Assembly (NCBI GenBank): GCA_002351365.1
Contig: DEGE01000001.1
Location: 1-11,127 of the forward strand
DNA length: 11,127 bases
Reading direction: 5' to 3'
Origin: Candidatus Saccharibacteria bacterium UBA2834
Lineage (GTDB): Bacteria > Patescibacteriota > Saccharimonadia > Saccharimonadales > Saccharimonadaceae
A program made the position numbers and the translations under genes. Below, piece after piece: positions 5,932 through 11,127 of the stretch; within the stretch, counting starts at the first letter, position 1, and each line of letters starts with the position of its first letter. The notes below the pieces were generated by a model. The model was not told the DNA's origin. It was given only the letters and a program-made list of their open reading frames with translations, and made no database searches.

Positions 5932-5955
5932 AAAAAGCCCCGCCGCCGGCGAGGC
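5932..5955 (-). terminator. Intrinsic terminator of the 5966-6349 gene
   Basis: On the minus strand GCCtCGCC-ggc-GGCGgGGC is followed by TTTTT. The single non-Watson-Crick pair is a G.U wobble on this strand but C/A on the other, so it is directional for the minus-strand gene. Confidence 0.8.
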
Positions 5956-5965
5956 TATGTAAACG

Positions 5966-6349
5966 CTAGGATATTGCGACTGTAGTGAAAGGCTGAAGTG
6001 CCTTGTAGACAATCTTGCCTTTTTGATTTTCGATCATACGCTCATACGCATACCTACCGTTTCGTTCGAGCTGTTTTACCAGCTCCGGATGGCGCAGTTT
6101 CAACTGACGGTAATTCGTCAGGATACTGTATTTGACGGAATCGGTATCCGCCCAGTAAACGCGCCAGATCGTGGGTTCGTCTTCCCCTCTGTGGAAGATG
6201 GACACGTGTACGTTAGGCTTTTCGACTCTCTGGTCAAGCTCTGTGATATGGAACTTGTCGGGATTAGGAAAATGTTCCTCCATTTCTCTTCTGGCCCATT
6301 CGTACGGACGATCCTTAACCGGAATCATGCAATACATTTTTCCACTCAT
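5966..6349 (-). CDS. Hypothetical soluble protein, 127 residues, strongly equipped for expression
   Basis: I do not recognise this protein. The start is ATG at 6349: it has an AAAGGGGG ribosome-binding site 7 nt upstream. An earlier in-frame ATG near 6427 would lie inside and upstream of the promoter, so a longer product is ruled out. The protein is charged and aromatic-rich (YEWARREMEEHFP, TIWRVYWADTD, RQLKLRHPELVKQLERNGRY) with one cysteine (C7). It has no signal peptide or membrane helix, and looks like a small mixed alpha/beta domain with a helical second half. It has its own perfect promoter and terminator and is therefore an independent unit between valS and the coiled-coil gene. Short size plus a complete expression cassette fits either a highly expressed lineage-specific protein or an acquired gene. 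Confidence 0.75.
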   Translation of the reverse strand: MSGKMYCMIPVKDRPYEWARREMEEHFPNPDKFHITELDQRVEKPNVHVSIFHRGEDEPTIWRVYWADTDSVKYSILTNYRQLKLRHPELVKQLERNGRYAYERMIENQKGKIVYKALQPFTTVAIS

Positions 6350-6356
6350 AGTAACA

Positions 6357-6364
6357 CCCCCTTT
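6357..6364 (-). promoter_or_regulatory. Strong Shine-Dalgarno AAAGGGGG fixing the start at 6349
   Basis: The purine run AAAGGGGG (minus strand) sits 7 nt before the ATG at 6349 and decides between two possible in-frame starts. Confidence 0.85.
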
Positions 6365-6398
6365 CAGATACTTTCTCGAGTGGGATAGTATCTTTAAC

Positions 6399-6427
6399 AT
6401 TATATCATAGATAGCTCTTTTTGTCAA
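6399..6427 (-). promoter_or_regulatory. Perfect consensus sigma70 promoter (TTGACA-17-TATAAT)
   Basis: TTGACA (6427-6422), 17-nt spacer and TATAAT (6404-6399) on the minus strand match the sigma70 consensus at all 12 positions. The predicted transcription start near 6392 leaves a leader of about 43 nt before the ATG at 6349. Confidence 0.92.
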
Positions 6428-6451
6428 TAATGGCTAAGGTGTTGAGGGGTC

Positions 6452-6484
6452 AAAAAAACCGCCCCCATGGAAGCGGGGCGGTTT
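6452..6484 (-). terminator. Intrinsic terminator of valS
   Basis: On the minus strand a 10-bp stem AAACCGCCCC / GGGGCGGTTT with a 9-nt loop is followed by a T-run (complement of A 6452-6458). It lies 7 nt after the valS stop codon. Confidence 0.9.
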
Positions 6485-6490
6485 AGGGCT

Positions 6491-9052
6491 TTAGACGAGT
6501 TCGAGCTCGGCTTTCATATTGTCGAGAAGTTTTTGCTTGTCGTGGAGAGCCAAGCGGGATTCTTCGACAAGTTCGACAGGGGCTTTCTCGACATAGCGCG
6601 GATTATCGAGGCGAGCCTGAAGCGTGTTGATTTCGCGACCAAGCTTTAGAATGCGGTCTTCGAGATTTGCCTTATATTTGGCATGAATATCTTCTGGGAT
6701 TTGTAGGTAAATGTTGTTGTGATTTTGGATGGCTAGTCGGAGACCAGTGGCGGTTTTCCCTTCGATTTGTGGGACGCACGGTGCTTTAGTGAGGTGTTGA
6801 ATCAAGAGTTGATTGCGGTAAACTAGCTCGTCGTCATGGAAGGCGATTGGGTAGCTGTTGGCGCCCGGGAGACTCTGGAAATGACTGCGGATGTTAGTTA
6901 CGATATCGATGAGCTCTTCGAAATTTGCGACACGCTCTTGGTCTACTTTGTAGGTTTTTGGCCATTCGTTTACGATGAGCATGCCGTTAGTCCAACTTAA
7001 GTTTTGCCAGATTGTTTCGGTGACGAATGGCGCAAACGGATGAAGCATGGTAAGAATTTGCTCGAGTGTTGACTTGAGAAGGTTGGTGTTCTTCCAGAGC
7101 TTTTGGCTTTCGAGGAACCAGTCGGCATATTTGTTCCAGATGAGGTCATAAAGGAGGTCGCCAGCTTCAGCGAAGCGATAGTGATCGAGCATTTTTTGCA
7201 CTTCCCTGTTCGCTTGGTTAATTTGATGGCAGATCCAGTTTTCGCCGTAGTTCTTTAGCTCGACCGTAGAATCATCGGTTGGGTTTTCGTCGACGATTTG
7301 CTGAATGAGACGGGAGATATTCCAAAGTTTATTGCATAAATTGCGGCTAGCAATTACCTTGCTGGTACTGAATGCCTGGTTGACGCCGGCGGAACGGCTA
7401 GCAATGAGGCCAAGACGGAGTGCGTCGGAGCCGTATTGGCTAACGATTTCCATTGGATTGATGACGTTGCCTTTGGACTTTGACATCTTTTGGCCCTTTT
7501 CGTCTAACACCATGCCGTGCATATAAACGTCTTTGAATGGAATATCGTCAGTGATGTAGAGGCCGAGCATAATCATGCGGCCTACCCATTGGAATAAGAG
7601 GTCGGCGCCAGTTTCCATAACTGAGGTTGGGTAATGGTGTGGCATGTCACTAGTAGTGATGTATGGCCATTGACCAGAGCTGAACCAAGTATCAAAGGTA
7701 TCGTTGTCGCGACGGTAGGTCTTGCCATTGACCTTGATGGTTTCTTCGTTGACTCTGGTGTCATAAATCCAATCTTTTGGATCATCGACGTTGACGAAGG
7801 CTGGAATCGGGATGCCCCACGGAATTTGGCGGGAGATGTTCCAGTCGCGGAGATTCTTGAGGTAGTTGATGAGCACCTTTTTCTTGTTGGCTGGATGGAA
7901 TTTAATTTTGCCTGCCTCTAGTGCCTCAATGGCGCGTTTAGCGAGGGGCTCAAGATTGACGAACCACTGTTCTTTTAGTAGAGGCTCGATAACAGTGTCG
8001 CATTTGTAACAGTGGCCGACAGAGTGGGTGATTTCTTCTTCTCCCCTGCTTAGGTCTTGATCGATAAGGTCTTGTAGGACCTTTTTGCGGCATTCTTCGG
8101 TTGTGAGACCCTTGTAGTCGTCGCCAGCGGCCGGAGTCATATTGCCGTCGAAGCCTATAACGGTAATCATTGGTAGATTGTGGCGTTGGCCGACCTCGTA
8201 ATCATTTGGGTCGTGGGCTGGTGTAATTTTTACAACACCCGTGCCGTATTCCATGTCGGCGTGTTCATCGGCGATAATTGGAATTAGCCGATTGGTAAGA
8301 GGTAATTTGACCTTTTTGCCGATGAGATTTTCGTAACGTTTATCTTTTGGGTTTACTGCGACTGCCGTATCACCAAAGAGAGTTTCTGGGCGCGTTGTGG
8401 ATACGATAAGTTCACTGACTTCGTCGGTGGGTTCTTCTAGTGGGTATGCAATGCGCCAAAGTTTGCCTTTCTCATCCTTATGGGTGACTTCAATATCAGC
8501 AAATGCGGTTTGATGCTTAGTACAGAAATTGACGAGTTTTTCGCCACGATAGACTAAGCCGTCGTCCCACATTTTTTTGAATGTGCTGTAGACGGTGTCA
8601 ACTACTTTATTGTCGAGAGTAAAAGTGAGACTGTCCCAATCGCAGGATGCGCCAAGACTGCGGAGCTGTAGCTCCATATTCCCCCTCTGTTCATGCACGA
8701 AGTTCCATACCTGTTCGTAAAGCTCGTCACGGGAGTAATCGAAACGAGTTTTACCTTGACTTTCGAGATAGCGTTCGTAGACGACCCAGGTCTCAAATCC
8801 TGCATGATCGGCGCCAGGAATATACCAGGTATCGTCGCCTTTTAGGCGGTGATAACGGGTGAGAATGTCTTCGAGTGCGATAGTGAGTCCATGGCCAATA
8901 TGAAGATTGCCGTTTGCATTTGGTGGCGGCATTACGATGGTGTATTCTGGGCCTTTTTTGGTGTCGTTTGGTTTAAAGGCGCCGGATTTCTCCCAAAGAG
9001 CGTAGATGTCAGGCTCATATTGGTTCGGCTCGTAGGCTTTGCTGAACTTCAT
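6491..9052 (-). CDS. valS: Valyl-tRNA synthetase
   Basis: This 853-residue class I aminoacyl-tRNA synthetase charges tRNA-Val. The nucleotide-binding HIGH motif is at 51-54 (PPPNANGNLHIGHG) and KMSKS at 522-526. The CP1 editing domain begins around STTRPETLFGDTAVAVNP (218-235), and the C-terminal coiled-coil arm (LEDRILKLGREINTLQARL to the end) with DNPRYVEKAPVELVEE is specific to ValRS. A zinc-knuckle-like set C177-x2-H180 and C348-x2-C351 is visible. Some signatures deviate from the common bacterial form: GADHAGFETW where DHAGIATQ is usual, and DWNISRQIPWGIPIPA where a DWCISRQ form is usual. Compact length fits a reduced genome. A GGGAG ribosome-binding site lies 10 nt before the ATG, with an extended -10 about 70 nt upstream. 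No T-box leader is present. Confidence 0.97.
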   Translation of the reverse strand: MKFSKAYEPNQYEPDIYALWEKSGAFKPNDTKKGPEYTIVMPPPNANGNLHIGHGLTIALEDILTRYHRLKGDDTWYIPGADHAGFETWVVYERYLESQGKTRFDYSRDELYEQVWNFVHEQRGNMELQLRSLGASCDWDSLTFTLDNKVVDTVYSTFKKMWDDGLVYRGEKLVNFCTKHQTAFADIEVTHKDEKGKLWRIAYPLEEPTDEVSELIVSTTRPETLFGDTAVAVNPKDKRYENLIGKKVKLPLTNRLIPIIADEHADMEYGTGVVKITPAHDPNDYEVGQRHNLPMITVIGFDGNMTPAAGDDYKGLTTEECRKKVLQDLIDQDLSRGEEEITHSVGHCYKCDTVIEPLLKEQWFVNLEPLAKRAIEALEAGKIKFHPANKKKVLINYLKNLRDWNISRQIPWGIPIPAFVNVDDPKDWIYDTRVNEETIKVNGKTYRRDNDTFDTWFSSGQWPYITTSDMPHHYPTSVMETGADLLFQWVGRMIMLGLYITDDIPFKDVYMHGMVLDEKGQKMSKSKGNVINPMEIVSQYGSDALRLGLIASRSAGVNQAFSTSKVIASRNLCNKLWNISRLIQQIVDENPTDDSTVELKNYGENWICHQINQANREVQKMLDHYRFAEAGDLLYDLIWNKYADWFLESQKLWKNTNLLKSTLEQILTMLHPFAPFVTETIWQNLSWTNGMLIVNEWPKTYKVDQERVANFEELIDIVTNIRSHFQSLPGANSYPIAFHDDELVYRNQLLIQHLTKAPCVPQIEGKTATGLRLAIQNHNNIYLQIPEDIHAKYKANLEDRILKLGREINTLQARLDNPRYVEKAPVELVEESRLALHDKQKLLDNMKAELELV

Positions 9053-9119
9053 TGATTTTTTACTCCCGTTTTTTTATATTGCTCTCCCCTATTAGTGGAG
9101 GCGAATGATATCTGTAAAA

Positions 9120-9128
9120 ATTATACCA
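9120..9128 (-). promoter_or_regulatory. Extended -10 promoter (TGgTATAAT) of valS
   Basis: On the minus strand TG-g-TATAAT gives a predicted start near 9113 and a leader of about 60 nt containing the GGGAG site at 9063-9067. No convincing -35 is present, as expected for an extended -10. Confidence 0.7.
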
Positions 9129-9157
9129 TATTTTAGCTGTTTTTATAAGCTTAGATG

Positions 9158-9228
9158 CGACCTCAGTTGACAGTTGAATTGACCTTTTGAGTGAATTCTC
9201 AGTTTTGTGTCGACCCCAGTTGACAGTT
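9158..9228 (+). repeat. Two 18-bp direct repeats CGACCYCAGTTGACAGTT, period 53 bp
   Basis: Copies are at 9158-9175 and 9211-9228 and differ at one base (T/C). Each contains a tandem CAGTT-GA-CAGTT. A further CAGTT is at 9200-9204, giving five CAGTT units in 65 bp. They lie just upstream of the valS promoter. Confidence 0.8.
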
Positions 9229-9245
9229 CGATTTTCAGAAAAAAT

Positions 9246-9255
9246 TCACGTGAAA
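9246..9255. repeat. Palindrome TTCACGTGAA (copy 1)
   Basis: A 10-bp perfect palindrome with a CACGTG core, matching the centre of the longer palindrome at 9277-9294. Confidence 0.75.
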
Positions 9256-9276
9256 AATTTACCATTTTGTAGCAAA

Positions 9277-9294
9277 AATTTCACGTGAAATTTG
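9277..9294. repeat. 18-bp perfect palindrome AAATTTCACGTGAAATTT (copy 2)
   Basis: An 18-bp perfect palindrome whose centre lies 35 bp from that of copy 1. It resembles a binding site for a dimeric regulator or a terminal or recombination site. Confidence 0.8.
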
Positions 9295-9490
9295 CATTCA
9301 TCGTAAAAATATTGTTTAATACGGGATTTCCAGTATTTTCACACCAAATTTTGATACCCAAACCTCGATCTCACCGGGTTTGTGGTTTTAGTTTAGCACG
9401 AGCGGGTTGCTAATGTCAAAGGTGGCTAATATAAGGATAAGCATAATAGGGGAATTGTGTTTTTTGTGGAAAAACGTGGTGGATTTTCTG

Positions 9491-9499
9491 TGGTAAAAT
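9491..9499 (+). promoter_or_regulatory. Extended -10 (TGgTAAAAT) of the transposase-like small gene
   Basis: The hexamer ends 7 nt before the ATG at 9507, predicting transcription from the start codon. No Shine-Dalgarno is present. Confidence 0.6.
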
Positions 9500-9506
9500 T
9501 TTGGTA

Positions 9507-9710
9507 ATGGCATTTATTCGGAAATTCAAGACGGCGAGTGGGGCAACGGGCGTGCAAGTTTGCTGGAAGCAGAATGGTGAAGTTGTAAAAACTGTGCATG
9601 TTGGTTCGGCGAATTCCGAACTTGGTTTGAAGAAATTGTTAAAAAAAGCGCAAAAAATTAAGGATGAAGGGAAGCGTTCGCTATTTGATTTATCGGATTA
9701 CGATAACTGA
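9507..9710 (+). CDS. Small protein matching the N-terminal domain of IS1634/IS4-type transposases
   Basis: This 67-residue product (ATG at 9507; a TTG two codons earlier is possible but would lie inside the expected transcription start) begins FIRKFKTASGATGVQVCW and continues VVKTVHVGSANSELGLKKLLKKAQ. This pattern ('FxRKxKTxSGATxVQ...HIGSAxxxxELxxLLxxA') opens IS1634-like IS4-superfamily transposases, from memory of that family. The catalytic DDE region is absent: TGA at 9708-9710 follows immediately after SDYDN. It is either a transposase remnant or a kept stand-alone DNA-binding domain. Its extended -10 is intact and the repeat-rich region lies directly upstream. A GC-rich hairpin (9731-9745) follows, but its T-run is poor. 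Confidence 0.6.
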   Translation: MAFIRKFKTASGATGVQVCWKQNGEVVKTVHVGSANSELGLKKLLKKAQKIKDEGKRSLFDLSDYDN

Positions 9711-9730
9711 TTTTTGGTCAAAAAAATTTT

Positions 9731-9745
9731 TTGCGCTGCGCGCAA
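9731..9745 (+). terminator. Possible weak terminator hairpin after the transposase-like gene
   Basis: TTGCGC-TGC-GCGCAA forms a 6-bp stem followed only by TTTAA. Flanking A and T runs (9720-9732) make it a candidate on either strand, but it is weaker than the other terminators here. Confidence 0.35.
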
Positions 9746-9757
9746 TTTAAGTGCAAC

Positions 9758-9781
9758 AAAAAACCGCCCAGGGTAGGGCGG
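9758..9781 (-). terminator. Intrinsic terminator of the FemAB-like gene
   Basis: On the minus strand CCGCCC-taccct-GGGCGG is followed by TTTTTT, just downstream of the FemAB stop at 9787. Confidence 0.88.
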
Positions 9782-9786
9782 AATTA

Positions 9787-10707
9787 TTATTTTTTGATTT
9801 TGCGGCGTAATTTATTGATTGGCCGGAGCATTTTATAGGCGTTGTATTTGAGCGGATTAATGACGAGATCCCAGGTGCCGGCATAGGTGACGAGTTTGCC
9901 GCCGAAAGATTTCTTGAATTTTGTGAAGCCGTACCATGGGTGGTTTGGGTCCTCGGAAGTAGTGACGCCCCAAAAATCGAATTTTTTGCGGCCGTTGTGT
10001 TTTGCGTCAATAATCATCTTGACGAGCAAGACTATGCCGGCGTTCAATTTGCGATGTTCGTAATCAGCGCCGGTGTGGGCATAGTAACAAGTATCATCAG
10101 CGTCGTACATGAGTGCGGCGGCGATAGGGATGTCTTCGTAATCTACGATGTAGAGAGTAGCGAAATCGTGCTTGAGCTGATTTTCGAGGTATTTTTCGTC
10201 AAAAGTTTGAAAATTGTCGTTTTCGGAAACTTCGGAGAGCAACTTAAAGAGAATTTTCATGTCTTTGGGGTCGTGGCTGGTGCGAATAGTCATGCCTTTT
10301 TTCTCGTAGTTGCGGTAATAGCGAACTTTACGAGATTCCATACCGGCTAAAATATCTTCTTCGCTCTGAGTGAGATCGAGCACCCAAGTATGTTGTGGTT
10401 CGATGTGGTGGGATTTTTTGAGGCCATTTTTGGTCATTTCTGCCTCAGTGAAGGGTAGAGTAGGCTCAATTCTGATAAAAATGGCATTTTGCTCAGCTGC
10501 GAGTTTTTTGAGCGATTCTAGGGCTGGCTTGAGGGCTTTTTTGTCTTTTAGGGCTGGGCCATAGGGGACAAAAAGGTAGTTTCCGAGTTTAGTGTGGCGC
10601 AAAATGGCCATATATTCGAATTTTTCAGATTTTTCGCGAAAAACTTTGCGACCTTCGTCTTCCTGGAATTTCTGCCAGGCAGGGGTCTGTAAAAAATGCA
10701 TCTCCAT
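9787..10707 (-). CDS. FemA/FemB-family aminoacyltransferase (peptidoglycan bridge type)
   Basis: This 306-residue protein has the double-GNAT architecture of FemABX enzymes, which add amino acids from aminoacyl-tRNA to the lipid II stem peptide. Recognisable features are the opening FLQTPAWQKFQE, the FVPYGPAL block, the IRIEP strand, RKVRYYRNYEKKGMTIR in the middle, YYAHTGADYEHRKLNAG, and the C-terminal FDFWGVTTSEDPNHPWYGFTKFKKSFGG, the most characteristic part. The long coiled-coil arm of S. aureus FemA is absent, so the protein is shorter than the 400-plus residue type, like FemX-like proteins of other small genomes. Substrate amino acid is unknown. The first ATG (10707) and a second two codons later are both possible; an extended -10 ends 11 nt upstream and no Shine-Dalgarno is seen. 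It lies 38 bp downstream of the aminotransferase gene. Confidence 0.87.
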   Translation of the reverse strand: MEMHFLQTPAWQKFQEDEGRKVFREKSEKFEYMAILRHTKLGNYLFVPYGPALKDKKALKPALESLKKLAAEQNAIFIRIEPTLPFTEAEMTKNGLKKSHHIEPQHTWVLDLTQSEEDILAGMESRKVRYYRNYEKKGMTIRTSHDPKDMKILFKLLSEVSENDNFQTFDEKYLENQLKHDFATLYIVDYEDIPIAAALMYDADDTCYYAHTGADYEHRKLNAGIVLLVKMIIDAKHNGRKKFDFWGVTTSEDPNHPWYGFTKFKKSFGGKLVTYAGTWDLVINPLKYNAYKMLRPINKLRRKIKK

Positions 10708-10736
10708 AACTAGCTATTATTGTAACACGGAGATGC
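10698..10736. repeat. 8-bp inverted repeat GCATCTCC/GGAGATGC around the FemAB promoter and start codon
   Basis: Arms at 10698-10705 and 10729-10736 are exact complements separated by 23 bp that hold the FemAB -10 box. One arm overlaps the first codons. It could be an operator for a dimeric repressor or a structure occluding initiation. Confidence 0.6.
10719..10727 (-). promoter_or_regulatory. Extended -10 (TGtTACAAT) of the FemAB-like gene
   Basis: On the minus strand TG-t-TACAAT ends 11 nt before the ATG at 10707, giving a predicted leader of about 4 nt. This means FemAB may be transcribed separately from the aminotransferase upstream. Confidence 0.5.
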
Positions 10737-10745
10737 TTAAGTGTT

Positions 10746-11127
10746 TTATGCGTTTGGTGATATATTTTTGTTTTCCACAGGTGGTTGATTTTTTTCCACA
10801 GCTTTTTCCACAGGGGCGATAAGATCAACTATGCGTTTAACGCGAGAGAGAGGGATATCGGTTGGTAAACAGAGCACGCGCGGTGAAGCTGATTCGGCGA
10901 TTGGGCATTCTTCTGGCTTGTAATAATAAAGTTGGTAGAATTTTGGGCCAGGGTAGAGTAGAGGCATATACCAGCGGCGTATAAAGAAGCCAGAGTTCGT
11001 TAGCAGGTCATAGGCATAATTTGCGAAGGTAGTATCTTCGAATAAAATAGGGTAGGCGAGGAGCGGCTCGTCGTGGTCGGCTGCTGGAATAGTTTTGAAC
11101 TTCTTTGATTTGAGGTGCTCGCGATAA
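10746..11127 (-). CDS. DegT/DnrJ/EryC1/StrS-type aminotransferase, C-terminal part (N-terminus beyond window)
   Basis: The frame is open from the window edge to TAA at 10746-10748 (about 126 residues). The segment 'DEPLLAYPILFED' to 'NSGFFIRRWYMPLLYPGP' and the closing SPRVLCLPTDIPLSRVKRIVDLI fit the C-terminal small domain of PLP-dependent DegT/DnrJ/EryC1/StrS aminotransferases, which transfer amino groups to keto-sugars or act as dehydratases in surface-polysaccharide pathways; 'LCLP....S...V.RI...I' is the typical ending. The PLP lysine and other catalytic residues are outside the window. After the domain comes a short tail, PVEKAVEKNQPPVENKN, whose DNA repeats a DnaA-box-like sequence three times. 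Neighbour to the FemAB-like transferase, so cell-envelope assembly is a reasonable common theme. Confidence 0.75.
   Translation of the reverse strand, partial: YREHLKSKKFKTIPAADHDEPLLAYPILFEDTTFANYAYDLLTNSGFFIRRWYMPLLYPGPKFYQLYYYKPEECPIAESASPRVLCLPTDIPLSRVKRIVDLIAPVEKAVEKNQPPVENKNISPNA
10771..10813 (+). repeat. Three TTTTCCACAG repeats (DnaA-box-like)
   Basis: Exact 10-mers at 10771-10780, 10792-10801 and 10804-10813. TTTTCCACA differs from the DnaA box TTATCCACA at one position. They lie in the 3' end of the aminotransferase gene, about 65-105 bp upstream of the FemAB start, and encode the VEK/VEN repeats of its tail. Confidence 0.75.

Larger units (their letters stand above)
9053..9506. 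other. Repeat-rich non-coding region between divergent valS and the transposase-like gene
   Basis: About 450 bp without a supported gene. From left to right it holds the valS leader and promoter (9053-9128), a pair of 18-bp direct repeats (9158-9228) with extra CAGTT copies, two CACGTG-centred palindromes (9246-9255 and 9277-9294), a weak 6-bp inverted repeat CAAACC/GGTTTG (9359-9382), a DnaA-box-like TGTGGAAAA (9465-9473) and the extended -10 of the downstream gene (9491-9499). It is AT-rich. It may be a regulatory region or the remains of a mobile element whose transposase fragment follows it. Confidence 0.6.

Noticed and set aside
6350..6427. N-terminal extension of the 5966-6349 gene using an ATG near 6427
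   Set aside because: The extension overlaps the TTGACA/TATAAT promoter and starts upstream of the predicted transcription start, while the ATG at 6349 has a strong Shine-Dalgarno.
9053..9113. T-box riboswitch in the valS leader
   Set aside because: The predicted leader is only about 60 nt and shows no T-box core or antiterminator; only a short CTCC/GGAG pairing is possible.
9158..9228. CRISPR-like repeat pair
   Set aside because: Only two 18-bp copies, no cas genes, and the repeat has internal tandem CAGTT units unlike CRISPR repeats.
9220..9248. Plus-strand promoter using the TTGACA inside the direct repeats
   Set aside because: No acceptable -10 lies 16-18 nt downstream of either copy.
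9747..10350. Open frames at 9747-10010 (-) and 9940-10350 (+)
   Set aside because: Both are shadow frames of the FemAB-like gene, without start signals or recognisable domains.

Overview
The window looks like a chromosomal segment of a Patescibacteria/CPR bacterium, most likely a Saccharibacteria (TM7) relative. This is inferred from gene content: a VirB2-like two-helix pilin carrying an extracellular passenger, a compact valyl-tRNA synthetase with divergent signature motifs, a FemA/FemB-type transferase, several short orphan membrane or acidic proteins, and very tight packing. TAA, TAG and TGA all end plausible genes, so I see no sign of the UGA=Gly code of Gracilibacteria or Absconditabacteria. 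The phylum call is moderate confidence; no rRNA or tRNA is present to settle it.

Layout. Bases 1-1545 (+) hold an anaerobic operon: the 3' end of nrdD (class III ribonucleotide reductase), nrdG (its radical-SAM activase) and a formate/nitrite-family channel. Its 3' end overlaps a convergent COG2426-type small membrane protein (1459-1932, -). A SAM methyltransferase (1979-2641, +) follows and meets, stop codon to stop codon, a minus-strand pair: a 530-residue surface protein fusing signal peptide, VirB2-like pilin helices, polyglycine linker, two BIG2 domains and an SGNH-hydrolase-like domain (2642-4234), and upstream of it a single-pass membrane protein (4271-4897). A HIT-family protein (5002-5376, +) is divergent from that pair and shares a two-way terminator with an acidic coiled-coil orphan (5422-5838, -). 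A second orphan (5966-6349, -) has a full-consensus promoter, strong ribosome-binding site and its own terminator. Then come valS (6491-9052, -), a roughly 450-bp non-coding region rich in repeats and palindromes, a 67-residue protein resembling only the N-terminus of IS1634-type transposases (9507-9710, +), a FemAB-like transferase (9787-10707, -) and the C-terminal part of a DegT/DnrJ/EryC1-type aminotransferase (10746-11127, -).

How the genes may work together. NrdD/NrdG make deoxyribonucleotides without oxygen; the formate channel beside them suggests formate supply, since some class III reductases (E. coli NrdD) oxidise formate as reductant. The pilin-BIG2-SGNH fusion is the most unusual protein here: topology predicts a secreted hydrolase-like domain on a pilin-like membrane stem. 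The window also shows two kinds of gene start. One has normal leaders with Shine-Dalgarno sites (HIT, two orphans, valS). The other has a -10 box, usually an extended TGn one, within about 4-11 nt of the start codon and no Shine-Dalgarno, implying leaderless or nearly leaderless mRNAs (methyltransferase, COG2426 protein, membrane protein, transposase-like protein, FemAB and probably the pilin fusion).
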